Shown here piece after piece: positions 37,296 to 49,281 of a DNA stretch of 64,000 nt (position 1 is its first letter; each line of letters starts with the position of its first letter). The notes below the pieces were generated by a model. That model ran no database searches. It worked only from the letters and a program-made list of their open reading frames with translations, and was not told the DNA's origin. Source of the DNA: Cannabis sativa (taxonomy: Eukaryota; Streptophyta; Magnoliopsida; Rosales; Cannabaceae); contig NC_083603.1 in NCBI RefSeq assembly GCF_029168945.1, positions 7,254,001 to 7,318,000 of the forward strand. The letters run 5' to 3'. The translations under genes were made by a program, and so were the position numbers.

Positions 37296-40199
37296 TTTAT
37301 TTTTTTTTGGGTGTTTTTTCCTTTACTCACCTTGTTTTTTTGGTTTGCAATTGCAGGAGACAAAGTGTTCCTTGTTGTATCGTACGATGGTGTTTGGTTA
37401 TGTGAGAATTATAATTGGATCTACAAAGCAAATAGCAGCTTGACGTTGACAGTTACAACCGAGACAACCCTACAAGAACTGCGACAAATTTTATATGAAG
37501 AGTTGGAAGTTGATCCGGTAGCGTATGATTTAAAGTTGGAGATTTGTTCCTTGTACATGAAGGGAAAAATGGTTGCGCCAGAGGTTATTAAGAGAGAACG
37601 CCAACTGAGAACGTTTTTAGAGATGAGGGCAACAATGTCAAATACAGAGTTTATGCCATTATTCGTGACCAAGGTGAGAAAAGTTGGGAATTCGGAGCCT
37701 ACGCCGCCTACTAATCCTCTCCCTCGGAGTGTGGTAGGGTCTTGCGTTCCCGAAACAGATGTTGGGATTGGTGTGAATGAGGAGGTTCCGGCCAATTTAG
37801 AGGTTCCGACCAATTTTGATGTTCCGACCAATGTAGGGCAAGAACAAGAAGCGACAGGATTTCATCAGTTTGAAGAGTTCGATACACCCTTCTATAATAA
37901 TGATCCTATTGTAGATTTGAATATGGACGATGAGCATGATTTAGCAGTCGATGAACCCGTAGCGGGACCATTGTTGAGGTTAGAGTGTGTACCGAGTAAC
38001 CAAGGTACACAGCGAGAACGACAACCTCGTAGTGAAAATCGCACTACACCTGGAACTAGCAATAGTCGACCGGGCGGGCGAAGAACATGCTCGTCATGCA
38101 ACGTTCTCAACGTTCTCCTCTTTCGAAGTTTGTACCAAGTTCAAAGCTCCCATGTGGACAAAGGAAGATATAATGGAAAATCATGAGCTAACTACTTGTT
38201 TACAAAGTAAGGAAGCGAGGGGGTGATAGAGCTTGGTAATTTTTATGAAAACAAGGAAGAAGCTGAGACAAGTTGTGGGTAGGTTTGCCCTTAATAACAA
38301 TTTCGAGTGGATGGTGAAGAAGTCATCCCCGATGTGTTGTACGTTACATGCAAGGCTCCGGATTGTAAATGGAGATTGAGGGGGAGGAAGAAGATGCATT
38401 CGACAACTTTGAGGTCAGTATTTCACAATGAACACACATGTAACTTGAATGCGAGACGTTCAGATCACCGTCAAGCAGCACCATGGGTAGTTGGCCACCT
38501 TATTAAGGGGAAGTACACCCAAGACGGAACTAAGTACAAGGCTAAAGACATACGAGAGGACATGTTAGACAACTACGGTATCAGGATGAGTGATGTGAAG
38601 GCGTGGAGGTGCAGGGAGATGGGACTTACGTATGCTAGGGGTACGCCACGAGTTTTCATACATGAAGCTTCACGGGTACTTGTACATGCTGGAACGAAGA
38701 ATCCAGTACCATTACGACTTGTACTTAGAGGATGAGCGGTTCAAGTACTATTTTATATCACTCGGTGCATGTAGAAGGGGCTTTTCTTTTTGTCGTCTGT
38801 TTTGAGTATCGATGGCACCTTCTTGAAGACGAAGTACGGCGGTATAATGTTAGTTGCCGTGGCATACGATGCGAACAACCAATTGTTGCGGTTGCTTATG
38901 GTATCGTTGACGGTGAGAATAACGACTCCTGGACGTATTTCTTACGAAGTTGAGGGTAGCAATTGGCGGGGTTGAGAACTTAGTGTTTGTGTCGGATAGG
39001 CATCAAAGCATTGATCATCTTTGTTGAACTCGTTTTTCACGAAGCGGTCCCTTTGTGCATGCTATCACCACATTGTTATGAACGTGAACGCCAAATTCAA
39101 GAAGATGCTTTTCACAACCAAATATATAATGTTGCTTACGCATGGTCGAAGGCGGAATGCGATAGAGAGTTCGAGAAGCTTAGAAAGATGAATCCGGCCA
39201 TCGCTGCATATGTGGAGAGTATAGGGTTTGAGAAGTGGGCTCACCCTTATTGTTTGGGCGATAGATACAACATCATGACGAACAACGCTGCTGAAAGCTT
39301 CAATAGTGTCACAGAAGAGTTCAGGAAATATCCAATAACTACTTTGGTTGAATTTATCGGGTTCACACTCCAATCGTGGTTCGGCCTGATCGCCTCGAAA
39401 ATGCCGACAAATGTGCCACCCCTTTGGCCACGCTCTTCGAAAAAAACTTGGCAAAAATTCATGAAAATGCAAGGTACAGGCGCGTCCAACGAAATGGAGC
39501 CAATTTGTATAACGTTGGTAGGGGACCTAACGGTGAAAGAGGTGGTGATGTGAATCTAGTTGAAAGAACATGCACTGCGGCGTGTTCACGTTATTGAAAC
39601 TCCCTTGCCTTCATGCATGTGCCGCGGCATTGAAAACGAACACAAGTGTGTACACGCTTTGCTCACCTTATTATTCAAAAGAAACGTGGAGGAAGATTTA
39701 CGATGATACCATCAATCTCGTTGGTGACGAGGATGATTGGGTTCTCCCAGAACACATCAAGAATATGAAAGTTGGGGTACCTGTGGAAAAGAAGCACATG
39801 GGTCGTCCAAGAAAAAGCAACGGCGGAAGAAGACGGGAGAACCGTTTCCGTCCGAGTGATAAAAAGGTTACGTACCACGAAAGCAGCCGTTGTGGTGCTT
39901 CGAGCCACAACGAGCAACATGCAAAGCCCGCATCTGAGGCGTCTTGTACGTATTCGTTGGGAAATTTGATATATTGTAATGATGCATATTTTGTCATAGT
40001 TATTTTTGTTGAGGTTGAATATTTTTCAAATATTTTAATTATTTTTAGGTTTAATAGTTATTTTTGTTGAATAATGTTGATATTTTATATTTGAAACCAC
40101 GTATAATTATCAAAATTTGAACGAAAAGAAAATCTATATATACATAACTGTAATGTTAATTACACAAAATATGCAATGTCCCAATAATTACACATATAA

Positions 40200-43041
40200 T
40201 CAGCCGACATTTTGGTAAAATAAATCGACACACCACCGTTGACGAAACATGGCTATCCGGTCTGGCGTCACATCGGTCAATCCACGCTGCATCATGAGAT
40301 GCTCCACATACTCAATGCAATACACGCCACAATCACCACTAAATGCAAAATAAAATGTAAAGTCAGTCTAACGTAAAACATATTTTAATACTATAGTACT
40401 TTTTTATCGCTATGTACCTGGTTGCTGACTTCGGAACTAAGTCGTGAGTGGCTCGAGTCGCGTGCGTTTTTAGAAGCACCGTGATGTCACCGTTAGCTAA
40501 CGCCATGATCTGGTTGTTATGTGGAAATTCCCCGGTTGCAAGGATTAGCGAGGGCAGCAGTTCTGCCCAAACCTTCATGATGGGTTCCATGGCGGTCCAA
40601 TGACAGACGCTGGAATCACAGTCGTAGACATTAATTTTCCACAGCTCTATGTCGACTTCAACTGTGACCCAGTGTCTTGCCGTGGGAAGGTGCAGAACGA
40701 AGTAAATAAACTCGTTACCCCTCCATCTCTCAAAGACTTGGGACTGTAATTACAGAGAACAACGAAACAATTAACAAACCATAATAATCTTCCCAAACAA
40801 TTAACATTTAAAATCTTACTAAAACAATACCTTATGAAACCCTGTTCAGTAGTCCAGGATATAATCCTCCCATTTAAAGTTTTTCCTCGGACCCTTGTGG
40901 CTCGTCCATGCACTGCTGATCATGGCGGTCACGAATGTGGAGAGAATGATACCCTTCTGAGGAAATGTCAGTGGATAGTCGGTGCGTCGTCTCCTCAGCA
41001 TATGCATTGCTGCATCTATATGCTGCATATAAAGGGAAATGTCAGTTAGACAAAAAAATATATTAATTGCACATAAAGTTGTAAAGTGAAGTAATATTAT
41101 AAAATACTTTACTTACGTCATCTGTAAGCCATTCCTTTGGTGTGAGCATTATCCAAAAGAATCCTGGACCGTAATCACCACTTCTCAAATCCCGAAGTCG
41201 GTGGTTCGGAATGAGTCCAACACACCATTTTCGGAAAGTGGTTAACAATTTCTCATCAGGTGGCTCCAGGGGATCAAAAGTCGAAGATGGCCTATGTCTC
41301 CTCTTCATCTCCGTATAGTCACCGAACCATACAGGAGGCTTTCTCTTCCTCTTCCGACTCTTAACCACTGCAGGTTGTGCCTCTATGGACAGAATCTCAC
41401 CCTGCGACTCGGTGTCATGTACATGGATAAGAGGTTGTGCCTCGATCGGAGTCGGCGGAGCTCCCTCATAAGGATCGTAATCGTCGGGGAAGACCTCATC
41501 CTCTTCTACCGGGGGTGAAGCGGTGGTGGTGGGGTAGATGGATCTGCGGGGCCTCCGTGTCTTGAAGGCGTCGTTGGCGGACGATTCAACATGGCCAATA
41601 TGTGTACGAGCTGCTCCATAATTACGTTCGACCACCCTTCGGCTACATGGCTGGTCTCGTATGCCTTCTTCGGCTCGACATGAGCGGCATACGGACACGA
41701 GTGTCGGCCTCGATCCTATCCAACCGAGCCACTAAATCGGTGTACTCGGCACCCGACGCGATGCGGATGGTGCACTTTGGTGAGGTTCGAACCAGTGGCC
41801 TGAAAAAATATATATCAAAAAAATACGGTAAGCATACGATATACCCTCCACTATATAAAAAAAAATAATAAACAATAAAGACATAAAAAAAAGTTCCAAA
41901 AATTGGTACACGAGTGTCTCTTTCACGAGTGTACGGGACACGAGTCTACGGTACGACTACTGCCTCGGCCTCTGTGTCATCCACAACATCATCAACCGGA
42001 GTTCTCCACACCATCGTAAGATATTGTCCTCACAAATGCCTCCTCCTCTCGTCCGTGGAAGGAGCCCCTTCACCACTTCCGTATTACGTTTATGGTTTAA
42101 CAAATATCAAAATAAAACCATTTAGCATTTATTACAAGCATTTATGTTAAATAATTATTCGTAACATAAGTGAAAATCATACCCGTCTAGAAAATAATGC
42201 GGCGACGTCTTTCTTCCCAATATCGCCTTTGCTCGTCCGGCTAAGCATCACTGGGGAACCGAATCCCGTGGTTCGTGCCATACCTCTTGCCAACCTCCAA
42301 AATGGCCTCGTACGCCCAATATTGAATTGCAGTGCGAAGCCATATCTTGTGTATTTGCACTCGTCTTGAACATCCGAACTCGGCTTCTTCTCGTAGTTAG
42401 CCTTCCGTTTCAACATGTCTTTACGAAGCGAGTGCATGAGTACGGCGAATGAGTGCTTCCCCCAAGGAATCGGAAGAAGAACTCGAGGTCTTCCACATAT
42501 CTAAGTATGTGAGGCGTGATCAGCGCGTTGGCCTCGCGGCCCAGAAGCACTGACTCCACAAACAAGCACAAGCCGAGCTTGTACAAGTCTTCGGGTTACG
42601 GCGGTTGTGAACTGAAGTTGGAGTGCTTCTGTCTTCACACTATCAGACCGGTTGAAATATTTGTTGATCAATCGGTCGACCCCCGAGCGCGCGACTGCGC
42701 AGCCTTCTCCTCTTCGTTGGCCCCAGGAGAAGTCCAAACCCGTAATGAGTGCAAACTCCAGCACCCCGAATCGGACCTCCTTCCGACCAACATAAAACCT
42801 CATCCTCAACTCCTCCACGAGCATCCACTTTCATTTTGTGGAGCATCAGCTGGTGAAATAACACCGAGGAGAATGTCAGTGGTACGGCATTCCAGAAGCT
42901 CCCGAAACGGCTTTCCTTCGCCGTGTTATTAAGGTTGAACTCCTCAAACCGAGCTTTAATTTTTGCAAAAATTCCAGTGCCCCTATATGTGACGCGGCCA
43001 GTGAAATGCTCGGGTGCTGGAATAATGAGTCTGGGAGCCAT
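40200..43041 (-). pseudogene. Ulp1-like C48 peptidase gene carried by the MULE (frameshifted as read)
   Basis: Minus strand, convergent with the transposase (ends ~130 bp apart). The start ATG at 43041 (MAPRLIIPAPEHFTGR) follows a strong TTTTTTCAG acceptor; a GTAAGT donor at 43796 gives a 755-bp leader intron. The N-terminal part carries a DUF1985-like segment (FYVGRKEVRFGVLEFALITGL near 42780). The C-terminal peptidase has its triad: His in ARHWVTVEVD (near 40670), Asp in NVYDCDSS (near 40625) and Cys in GDCGVYCIEYVEHL (codon 40329-40331). The stop is at 40200-40202. Exons are separated by short introns; frameshifts near 42.8 kb and elsewhere suggest a decayed copy. Ulp1/SENP enzymes cleave SUMO conjugates. 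MULE-borne ULPs are known, with unclear roles in transposition. Confidence 0.85.
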
Positions 43042-43089
43042 CTGAAAAAACAAGGGAAAAACAAATCAATATAACTGCCACAAAAATTA

Positions 43090-43645
43090 AAAAATAGTCG
43101 ACATAACATCGACATCATGTCGATATTCTGTCGACATTATCAAACAGTAAGTAAACAAAAAATTTGGTCGACAAACAGTCGACATACTGTCGACATGTTG
43201 TTGACATTATCACAGAAACAGTAAAAAATAACATTGTGGACAACATATCGACAATCTGTCGACATCCTGTCGACATGCTGTCGACATTATCAAACATAAA
43301 TCAACTACATAACAATAGTCGACAAGATATCGACATAAGGTAGATATCCTATCGATATTATAGACCTCCACTTTTATTCCAAATAAGGTCGACATCCTAT
43401 CGACATACCAATGATATCCTATCGACATACACTAACATATATCAACTACATAACAATAGTCGACAAGATATCGACATAAGGTAGATATCCTATCGATATT
43501 ATAGACCTCCACTTTTATTCCAAATAAGGTCGACATCCTATTGACATACCAATGATATCCTATCGACATACACTAACAACACAGACTCAAACACTTTCAA
43601 TCTTGTCGACATTATATCGATAACCTATCGACAAGTCATCGACAA
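43090..43645. repeat. TGTCGACA palindrome array, right part
   Basis: Mirror of the left arrays at the other end of the MULE. Cores at 43167-43206 and 43248-43286 follow an 11-bp period. A 141-bp segment is tandemly duplicated (43300-43440 and 43441-43577). The array occupies the predicted leader intron of the Ulp1-like gene (43042-43796). Confidence 0.9.
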
Positions 43646-44323
43646 CTTGTTTGAACAATAAAACACTACTGATTAACATGCAGAAAAACAAGCACAAGTT
43701 CGTATACACATCCTAAAACAATCTAATCAGAATAACATACACAAATTCCCATCCAATTCTATGAAAATTCTATTTTTTAATAAGAAAAAAACTTACCTTT
43801 GACTGTTCGTGGTTTTGGGGACGACCTCTGTTCTGGTTTTCGTGGCTACGACCTCTGAAAATTGGTTGGGTTCCAATGTCGGCCGTGGGTGTGGGTGGGT
43901 TGGGTTCCAATGTCGAGAGCAATAGGCAGAGAAAGAGAGAAAGAGAGAACGAGAATAGTGTGAAAGAGAGAGGGTTGGGTCAGGGTCAGGGTCGTGGGTG
44001 GCCGGACTGGGGTCGTGGTCGTGGACTGCGTTGTTGGGTCGTTGGGTCGTTGGGTCGTCGTCGTGGAGTAACGTTCGAAAGATGTAAACGACAGAGAGAG
44101 AACGAGAGAGGGAAAGAGAGGGAATAGCAAACGACAGAGAGAGAAAGAGAGAGTGAAAGAGGGAAAGACGGAAAGAGAGAGAGAGAATAGGAAAATTAAA
44201 TTTGAGGGGTATTTTGGGTACAAATGAGTAATAGTGGAATTAATTTGTATAAATTAGTGAAGGGTATAAATTTTGAAATGGGGTATTTTATTAGGGTCAA
44301 TTAAGGAAATTTCCCATTTATTA

Positions 44324-44436
44324 TTATTATTATGAAGATAAAAAGCTAATACATTTATGAGTGGAATTCCACCTCAATGAGGCAATGACAAAGAAAGAAA
44401 GAAAAAAAGCTACTAGAAACCTGGTCATATTTGTTA
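44324..44436. other. Spacer between two MULEs
   Basis: Short AT-rich DNA. Its right end is the 9-bp duplication TATTTGTTA (44428-44436) of the next element. Confidence 0.7.
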
Positions 44437-45021
44437 GAGTAATTTGCGTCAAAACCCCCCAAACTATCAATTTACTTGCAAAAAACAATCCAACCTCATA
44501 TTTCGGTGGGAAAACCCTCTAAAATACTGTTTCGTTTACATTTTTATGGTGCCGTTTGTCCAACCTCGTTAAGTTCTAATTTTGCCCACGTGGCAATGAC
44601 AAGTCACTAAAAAAATATCATATGTGGCCATATTTTACAAAATAAAAATAAAACTTTAAGAGTAATTTGCGGCAAAACTCCACCAACTATCAATTTACTT
44701 GCAAAAAACCATCCAAAAAACTTTAAGGTTGGATGGTTTTTTGCAAGTAAATTGATAGTTGGGGGACTTTTGCTGCAAATTACTCTTAAATTTTTTGTTT
44801 TTATTTTAATTTTTATTTTGTAAAATATGGCCACGTAGGATAATTTTTTAGTGACCTGTCATTGCCACGTGAACAAAATTAGGATTTAATGAGGCTGAAT
44901 AGACGACACCTTAAAAATGTAAACGAAACAGTACTTTGGAGGGTTTTCCCACCGAAATATGAGGTTGGATGGTTTTTTATAAGTAAATTGATAGTTGAGG
45001 GGTTTTTGCCGCAAATTACTC
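44437..45021. mobile_element. 585-bp foldback MULE-MITE with a nested palindrome
   Basis: The outer arms GAGTAATTTGCG...GCAAATTACTC pair over most of their length. A perfect 9-bp duplication TATTTGTTA flanks the element (44428-44436, 45022-45030). At the centre, 44660-44785 is a second palindrome made of the same terminal sequence (GAGTAATTTGCGGCAAAACT...GCAAATTACTC). The 9-bp duplication assigns it to Mutator-like elements. There is no coding sequence. Confidence 0.92.
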
Positions 45022-45439
45022 TATTTGTTAATAAATGTTATGTTGTTATATTTTATTTAGAGAATTTATAAAAATACCCAAAAACATTAAAATGTAGGAT
45101 GTATATATAAAAAGTGTATATTACAAAAATACAGATTAAAAGCTTGTAAATAATTTTTACATAATTGTAAACAACTTTGTAAAAGCTTTTATACATTTGA
45201 AAATAACTTTTACTAAAAATCAGGTATTGTACATTTGTAATTAATTATTTTGACAATGAATTACAATTTGTTTTTTTTCTCTAAGAAGTGATGAAGATAT
45301 TTTTTTAATCTTTTCACTTCTAATATTTAAATTATACATTGTTAAAAAAATACTAAAATTATACATTGTTAAAAGAAAATATTAAAAATATACATGTTTA
45401 TTTATTTATTTATTTTTATGATTTTCAATGTTATCTTTA

Positions 45440-46200
45440 CAATTTGAAACTACAATATTTAGTAATCAATAAGTTTATTAACTATGACATTGTTGATTGG
45501 TGGTTTGTTTTTAATTTTTTCAATGGTCTTAATTTTCCTACAAAGTTTAATAACTGGGTCCTGGTTTGCTTGAAAGGTACGTCGGATATTTTAAGGGAAA
45601 TTTACATGGTATATTAATTTTTGCTATTTTTTTACAAAATACTGCTAGGCGGTATTTTTTACTTTTTTACTGTGTTTTTTATAAGTTTCATACTGCAGTA
45701 TACTGTACTCAGTTTTCACTGTTGTTCTACTAGTGTTTTTTACTTGTTCTACTGTTGTTTTGAGTTGTTCTGTTTTGTGTTCTACTGGTGTTTTATAAAA
45801 ACACAATATTTTTGAAAAAAATTCCGTGTGACAGTATTTTTGTAAAAATTAACCCAAATTTCAGTATTTTTGTAAGTTTCTCAAATGCTAAATGGTAAGC
45901 TTCATGGCTTGTTTAAAGTGAAAAAGGCCTTCGCCACGTGGACTCCATGTCTCATTTCCTGTTTGTTTTGGTTATGAAGTACCTTACTAGGTTGTTGCAT
46001 TAAACTTCTAATACTAAGGGGTTTGGTTTTCATCCTTTGTGTAAGTCGCTGAAACTTGTTAACCCATATTTTACGAATGATTTAGTCATATTTTGCAAAA
46101 GGAATGAGAACTCTCTAAAAATTATCCAAGCTACTATTGATCGATTTTGTGTCACCTCTAGGCTTTCTATAAACATACATGTTCCCTTGATCTTCGAGAA
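45440..46200 (+). pseudogene. LINE reverse transcriptase remnant, interrupted
   Basis: Two pieces of one RT. The first (45440-45612) reads YDIVDWWFVFNFFNGLNFPTKF, matching the YD.V.W.FL..L...GFP.KF block of plant LINEs. The second (45890-46200) reads CKSLKLVNPYFTNDLVIFCKRN, matching the catalytic FADD block, but with TND replacing ADD. About 270 bp of unrelated AT-rich sequence separates them, with weakly similar inverted ends (GGGAAATTTACA / TGTAAGTTTCTC), probably a MITE insertion. The remnant ends where the second MULE transposase starts. Confidence 0.75.
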
Positions 46201-47389
46201 AAAGATAACCACCAAGCATCACCTTTGATAGTTGCCCACCTAATTAAGGATAAATTCGCAAATGACAGCTTGGATAATTTGGCCTCTGATATAAGGAGAG
46301 ATATGTACAAGGATTTTAGGATCCAAATGAGTTATGAAAAGGCTTGGAGGTGTAGAGAGAAGGCATTACACCTAGTTCGGGGTACACCTGAAGATTCATA
46401 CTCAAAATTACCTGATTACTTGCACATGCTAAAGTTGAAAAATTTAGGTACCATCACGAATTTTGTGGTGGAAGATGGTTGCTTTAAGTATTGTTTCTTC
46501 TCTTTGGGTCCTTGTAGGTGTGGGTTTAGGTTTTGCCGACCTGTCGTATGCATTGATGGGTCTTTCTTGAAGACAAGATATGGTGGGAAAATATTGTGTA
46601 CAGTGGCACTAGATGCAGGGAAACATATTTTTCTGATAGCTTTCGTTGTAGTTGACAGTGAAAACTACAACTCTTGCACCTATTTCATTAGAAAATTAAA
46701 AGAAGGGATTGGTGATGTTAAGAACTTAGCCTTTGTGCTGGATAGGAATCAAAGCATTATTCATGCTTTGGAGATCGTGTTCCCTGATGCACACCACGGT
46801 GGATGCTACCACCACATTACTATGAACGTCAACCACAAGTTCAAGACTGACGTCTTCACAAATCATATTTACACATGTGCCTACACGTATTCAAAAATAA
46901 TGTTTCACAGAGAATTTGAGAAGATTTAGGCAATGAATGTTGCGGTTGCACAATATCTTGAAGAAATTAGATTTGAGAAATTGGTTCGGTCGAACTTTCC
47001 AGGGGTATGTTACAATGTAATGATGAATAACTGGGTTGAAAGCTTTAACCACACAACTACGGACAAAAGAGGCTTTCTGATCACTGCTTCTGTAGCATTC
47101 CTGAGGTAAAAAATCTAATAGTGGTTTGCTATGCTGAAAAAAAAAGCTGACAAGTGGATGAAGACCCTAGTACCAGAAATAGAGGAGGACTTGTCATTGC
47201 AGTTTGAGAAATCTCAGTATTTGAACGTTGACACATGAGGACCTTACACGTTGAATGTGTCCACCCTAGAAGATCAGTTGAGGCCGGTGTCGTAGTGGAC
47301 TTGAAGGAATAGACTTGCACTTGCAGCTTGTTCCAATAATGAAGTTTCCTTGTCCTCATGCATGTGATGCAGCTCAGCAACAGAGTATT

Positions 47390-49267
47390 TGTTGGGTTTT
47401 ATGCCCTAAATAAAACTCTGTTTCAATGTAATCCAGATTATTCTATATCAATAAAGTAACAGAAGTAATTTTTCATTCACTTGTGTATGTTTTGGTTCAC
47501 TTAATCAATTGTTTGTCTATTTGATTTATAAATTCATCCAAACCCCTTTCACATACTTGAACATGTTTATTGTGTTGTCAACACAGTGGAAAATAAACAT
47601 GACTATGTGAATAAAGTATTCCTAGATTTATCAGAACACTGGGTTTCACTGATATGACAATCTACAACAGAGTTTACTTACATTTGGAGAAATGTTATGT
47701 TCTTTCCAGAACATAGGTTAAAGTAAAGCTCAGGTTGGATGCATGGAGTATGCATTGGAATGGACCGATATTGAACTTTGAATTAGATTTTGAAACTTAT
47801 CGTAAAAATCTATTCAATTCAATATCAGAAGTTGATCCTAGATCACATGATCTAAATCCTGATATGGTTAGGCTTAATTTCAAGAGTGTTATTCGTGTTC
47901 TTTGATTGGTTAGTTAAGCCTAAAACTTTAGTCTGGGCAATACATACATTTTGGGAACACGGTAGTGCGATTGAGTGGGAGCGCTAACATAAATATGGAG
48001 TCTATAGCTTCTATCTGGCGAATAGTAAGCAAAGGGTGATTTCCTTCGAGCTTAACCAAACGAGATAAATGATTGAGTACTCATTTCACTTAGTTGAAAT
48101 ATCATTTATACAGGGTTAAGTGTTTTAAGGATAAAATACATTGTAGGGTGTTACGGTAATCTAAGTCCCTTTACAGTGTAGATCATCCATATAGAGGATC
48201 ATTGATCACATTAGGATTATAACAATGGATAACTAATAATGTGTCTATATGGTGGAACATATAGAGCATTCTATATACTGAGAGTGCAATTCTGAGTTCT
48301 ATGTGTGGATTCAACGAAGAATTAATAAGTAGGAATTTACTTGGTAAATTCAAGATCGCTTATTGGAAGCTCGGATATATAGACCCATGGTCCCCTCACT
48401 AGTTGAGATGATATTACTTGTAGGACTCATTTAATTGATTTTAATTAATCAATTAAGAATTCTCAAGATAAACTTGTCAGTTTGAGAATTTAGCACTCAT
48501 TAAGGGCAAAACAGTAAATAGAGATTTTGAAAGGCATATTTATTAATTAGGAAACTTTAATTAGTTTCATTATTAATAAAATAAATGATAATATATTATT
48601 TGATAATTATTTTTAATTATTAAGTAATTAGATTTATCATTAATATGGTTGAACAGTGGAATTGGCAACATTTCACAAAAAGGGAAACTATCAAGTGTAG
48701 GAAAAGGAAAGTTGGAAAAGAGGCAAGCCTTGTTTCCACATTGCCTAGGCCGGCCCCCTTTACCTTCCTTTTCCCTTGATTTTCTCAGTTAAAAATGTCA
48801 ATCATAGCCCTTGGTGGTCTTCTATAAATAGAAGGCAAAGGCTTCAGTTTTTAACATCTCTGAAAAAGCTTTTCACAGCATTATTCTGAAAGAATTTTCT
48901 CTCAGAAAATTCTCTCTGAGCCGCCACCCTCTCTCTCTCTATACCTTCACTGTTTCGAAATGTATGAGTGCTAGAGTAGTGCCCACACACATCAAGTAAT
49001 ACCTCAATCATAGTGAGGAAGGCTGTGTAGATTTCGAGACAACAAAGAAGGACTTTCGGGCTCGGATCTTGATTATACTCGCTACGTAAAGGAATCAAGG
49101 GTTAGAGATCTGAGTGGGAGGAGACATATATATTCCGCTGCAATCACTGTAAGATTTCTGATACTCTTATGTGTTTAATTTCATATCGTTTTAGAAGTTC
49201 ATATTTAGGTTGTTAAATCAACATACTTGTGAGTAGATCTAAGATCCTGGTAAAATAACTTCCAACA
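47390..49267 (+). repeat. 5' LTR of the copia element
   Basis: 1878 bp, TGTTGGGTTTT...CTTCCAACA. TATA box CTATAAATAG near 48822-48831, placing the transcript start about 30 bp downstream. The minus-strand ORF at 48844-49098 is chance. Confidence 0.97.
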
Positions 49268-49269
49268 AC

Positions 49270-49281
49270 TGGCACCAGAGC
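49270..49281 (+). other. Primer binding site of the copia element
   Basis: TGGCACCAGAGC, two bases inside the 5' LTR. It differs from the initiator-Met consensus TGGTATCAGAGC by two T-to-C changes. Confidence 0.8.

Larger units (their letters stand above)
35836..40070 (+). pseudogene. mudrA-like MULE transposase (frameshifted as read)
   Basis: A minimal first coding exon, ATGG (35836-35839), is followed by GTAAGT. A TTGCAG acceptor at 37351-37356 joins it to GAGACAAAG, giving MGDKVFLVVSYDGVWL. Then: the N-terminal domain typical of MuDR-type proteins (37357-37670), an acidic linker, the MuDR DNA-binding domain (38330-38640; CKAPDCKWRLRG, AWRCREMGL), the transposase core in several frames (SIDGTFLKTKYGG near 38805, FVSDRHQSID near 38985, NNAAESFNSV near 39280), a SWIM finger (CGVFTLLKLPCLHAC near 39575) and a basic tail (GRPRKSNGGRRRE). 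At least four frame shifts lie between 38.1 and 39.6 kb. It would bind the ends and catalyse excision and insertion if repaired or supplied in trans. Confidence 0.88.
35487..44315. mobile_element. Complete MULE with transposase, Ulp1-like protease and a third ORF (Kaonashi-like)
   Basis: 8829 bp. Terminal inverted repeats of about 110 bp open GGGAAATTTC...TTGACCCTAATAA and share CCATTTCAAAATTTATACCC. A perfect 8-bp duplication ATTTATTA flanks the element (35479-35486 and 44316-44323). Inside are a mudrA-like transposase (+), a convergent Ulp1/C48 protease gene (-), and a short antisense ORF within the transposase leader intron. TGTCGACA arrays sit toward both ends. MULEs carrying a ULP-like gene are known from Arabidopsis (Kaonashi) and melon. 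Both large genes carry frameshifts as read, but the ends and target duplication are fresh. Confidence 0.9.

Noticed and set aside
37010..37363. Minus-strand ORF across the TGTCGACA array
   Set aside because: The repeat has few stop codons when read as IDI/VDI-like tripeptides; it is an artefact of the array.
43090..43645. CRISPR-like short regular repeats
   Set aside because: A palindromic 8-mer at 11-bp spacing inside a plant MULE; no 23-37 bp repeats, unique spacers or cas genes.
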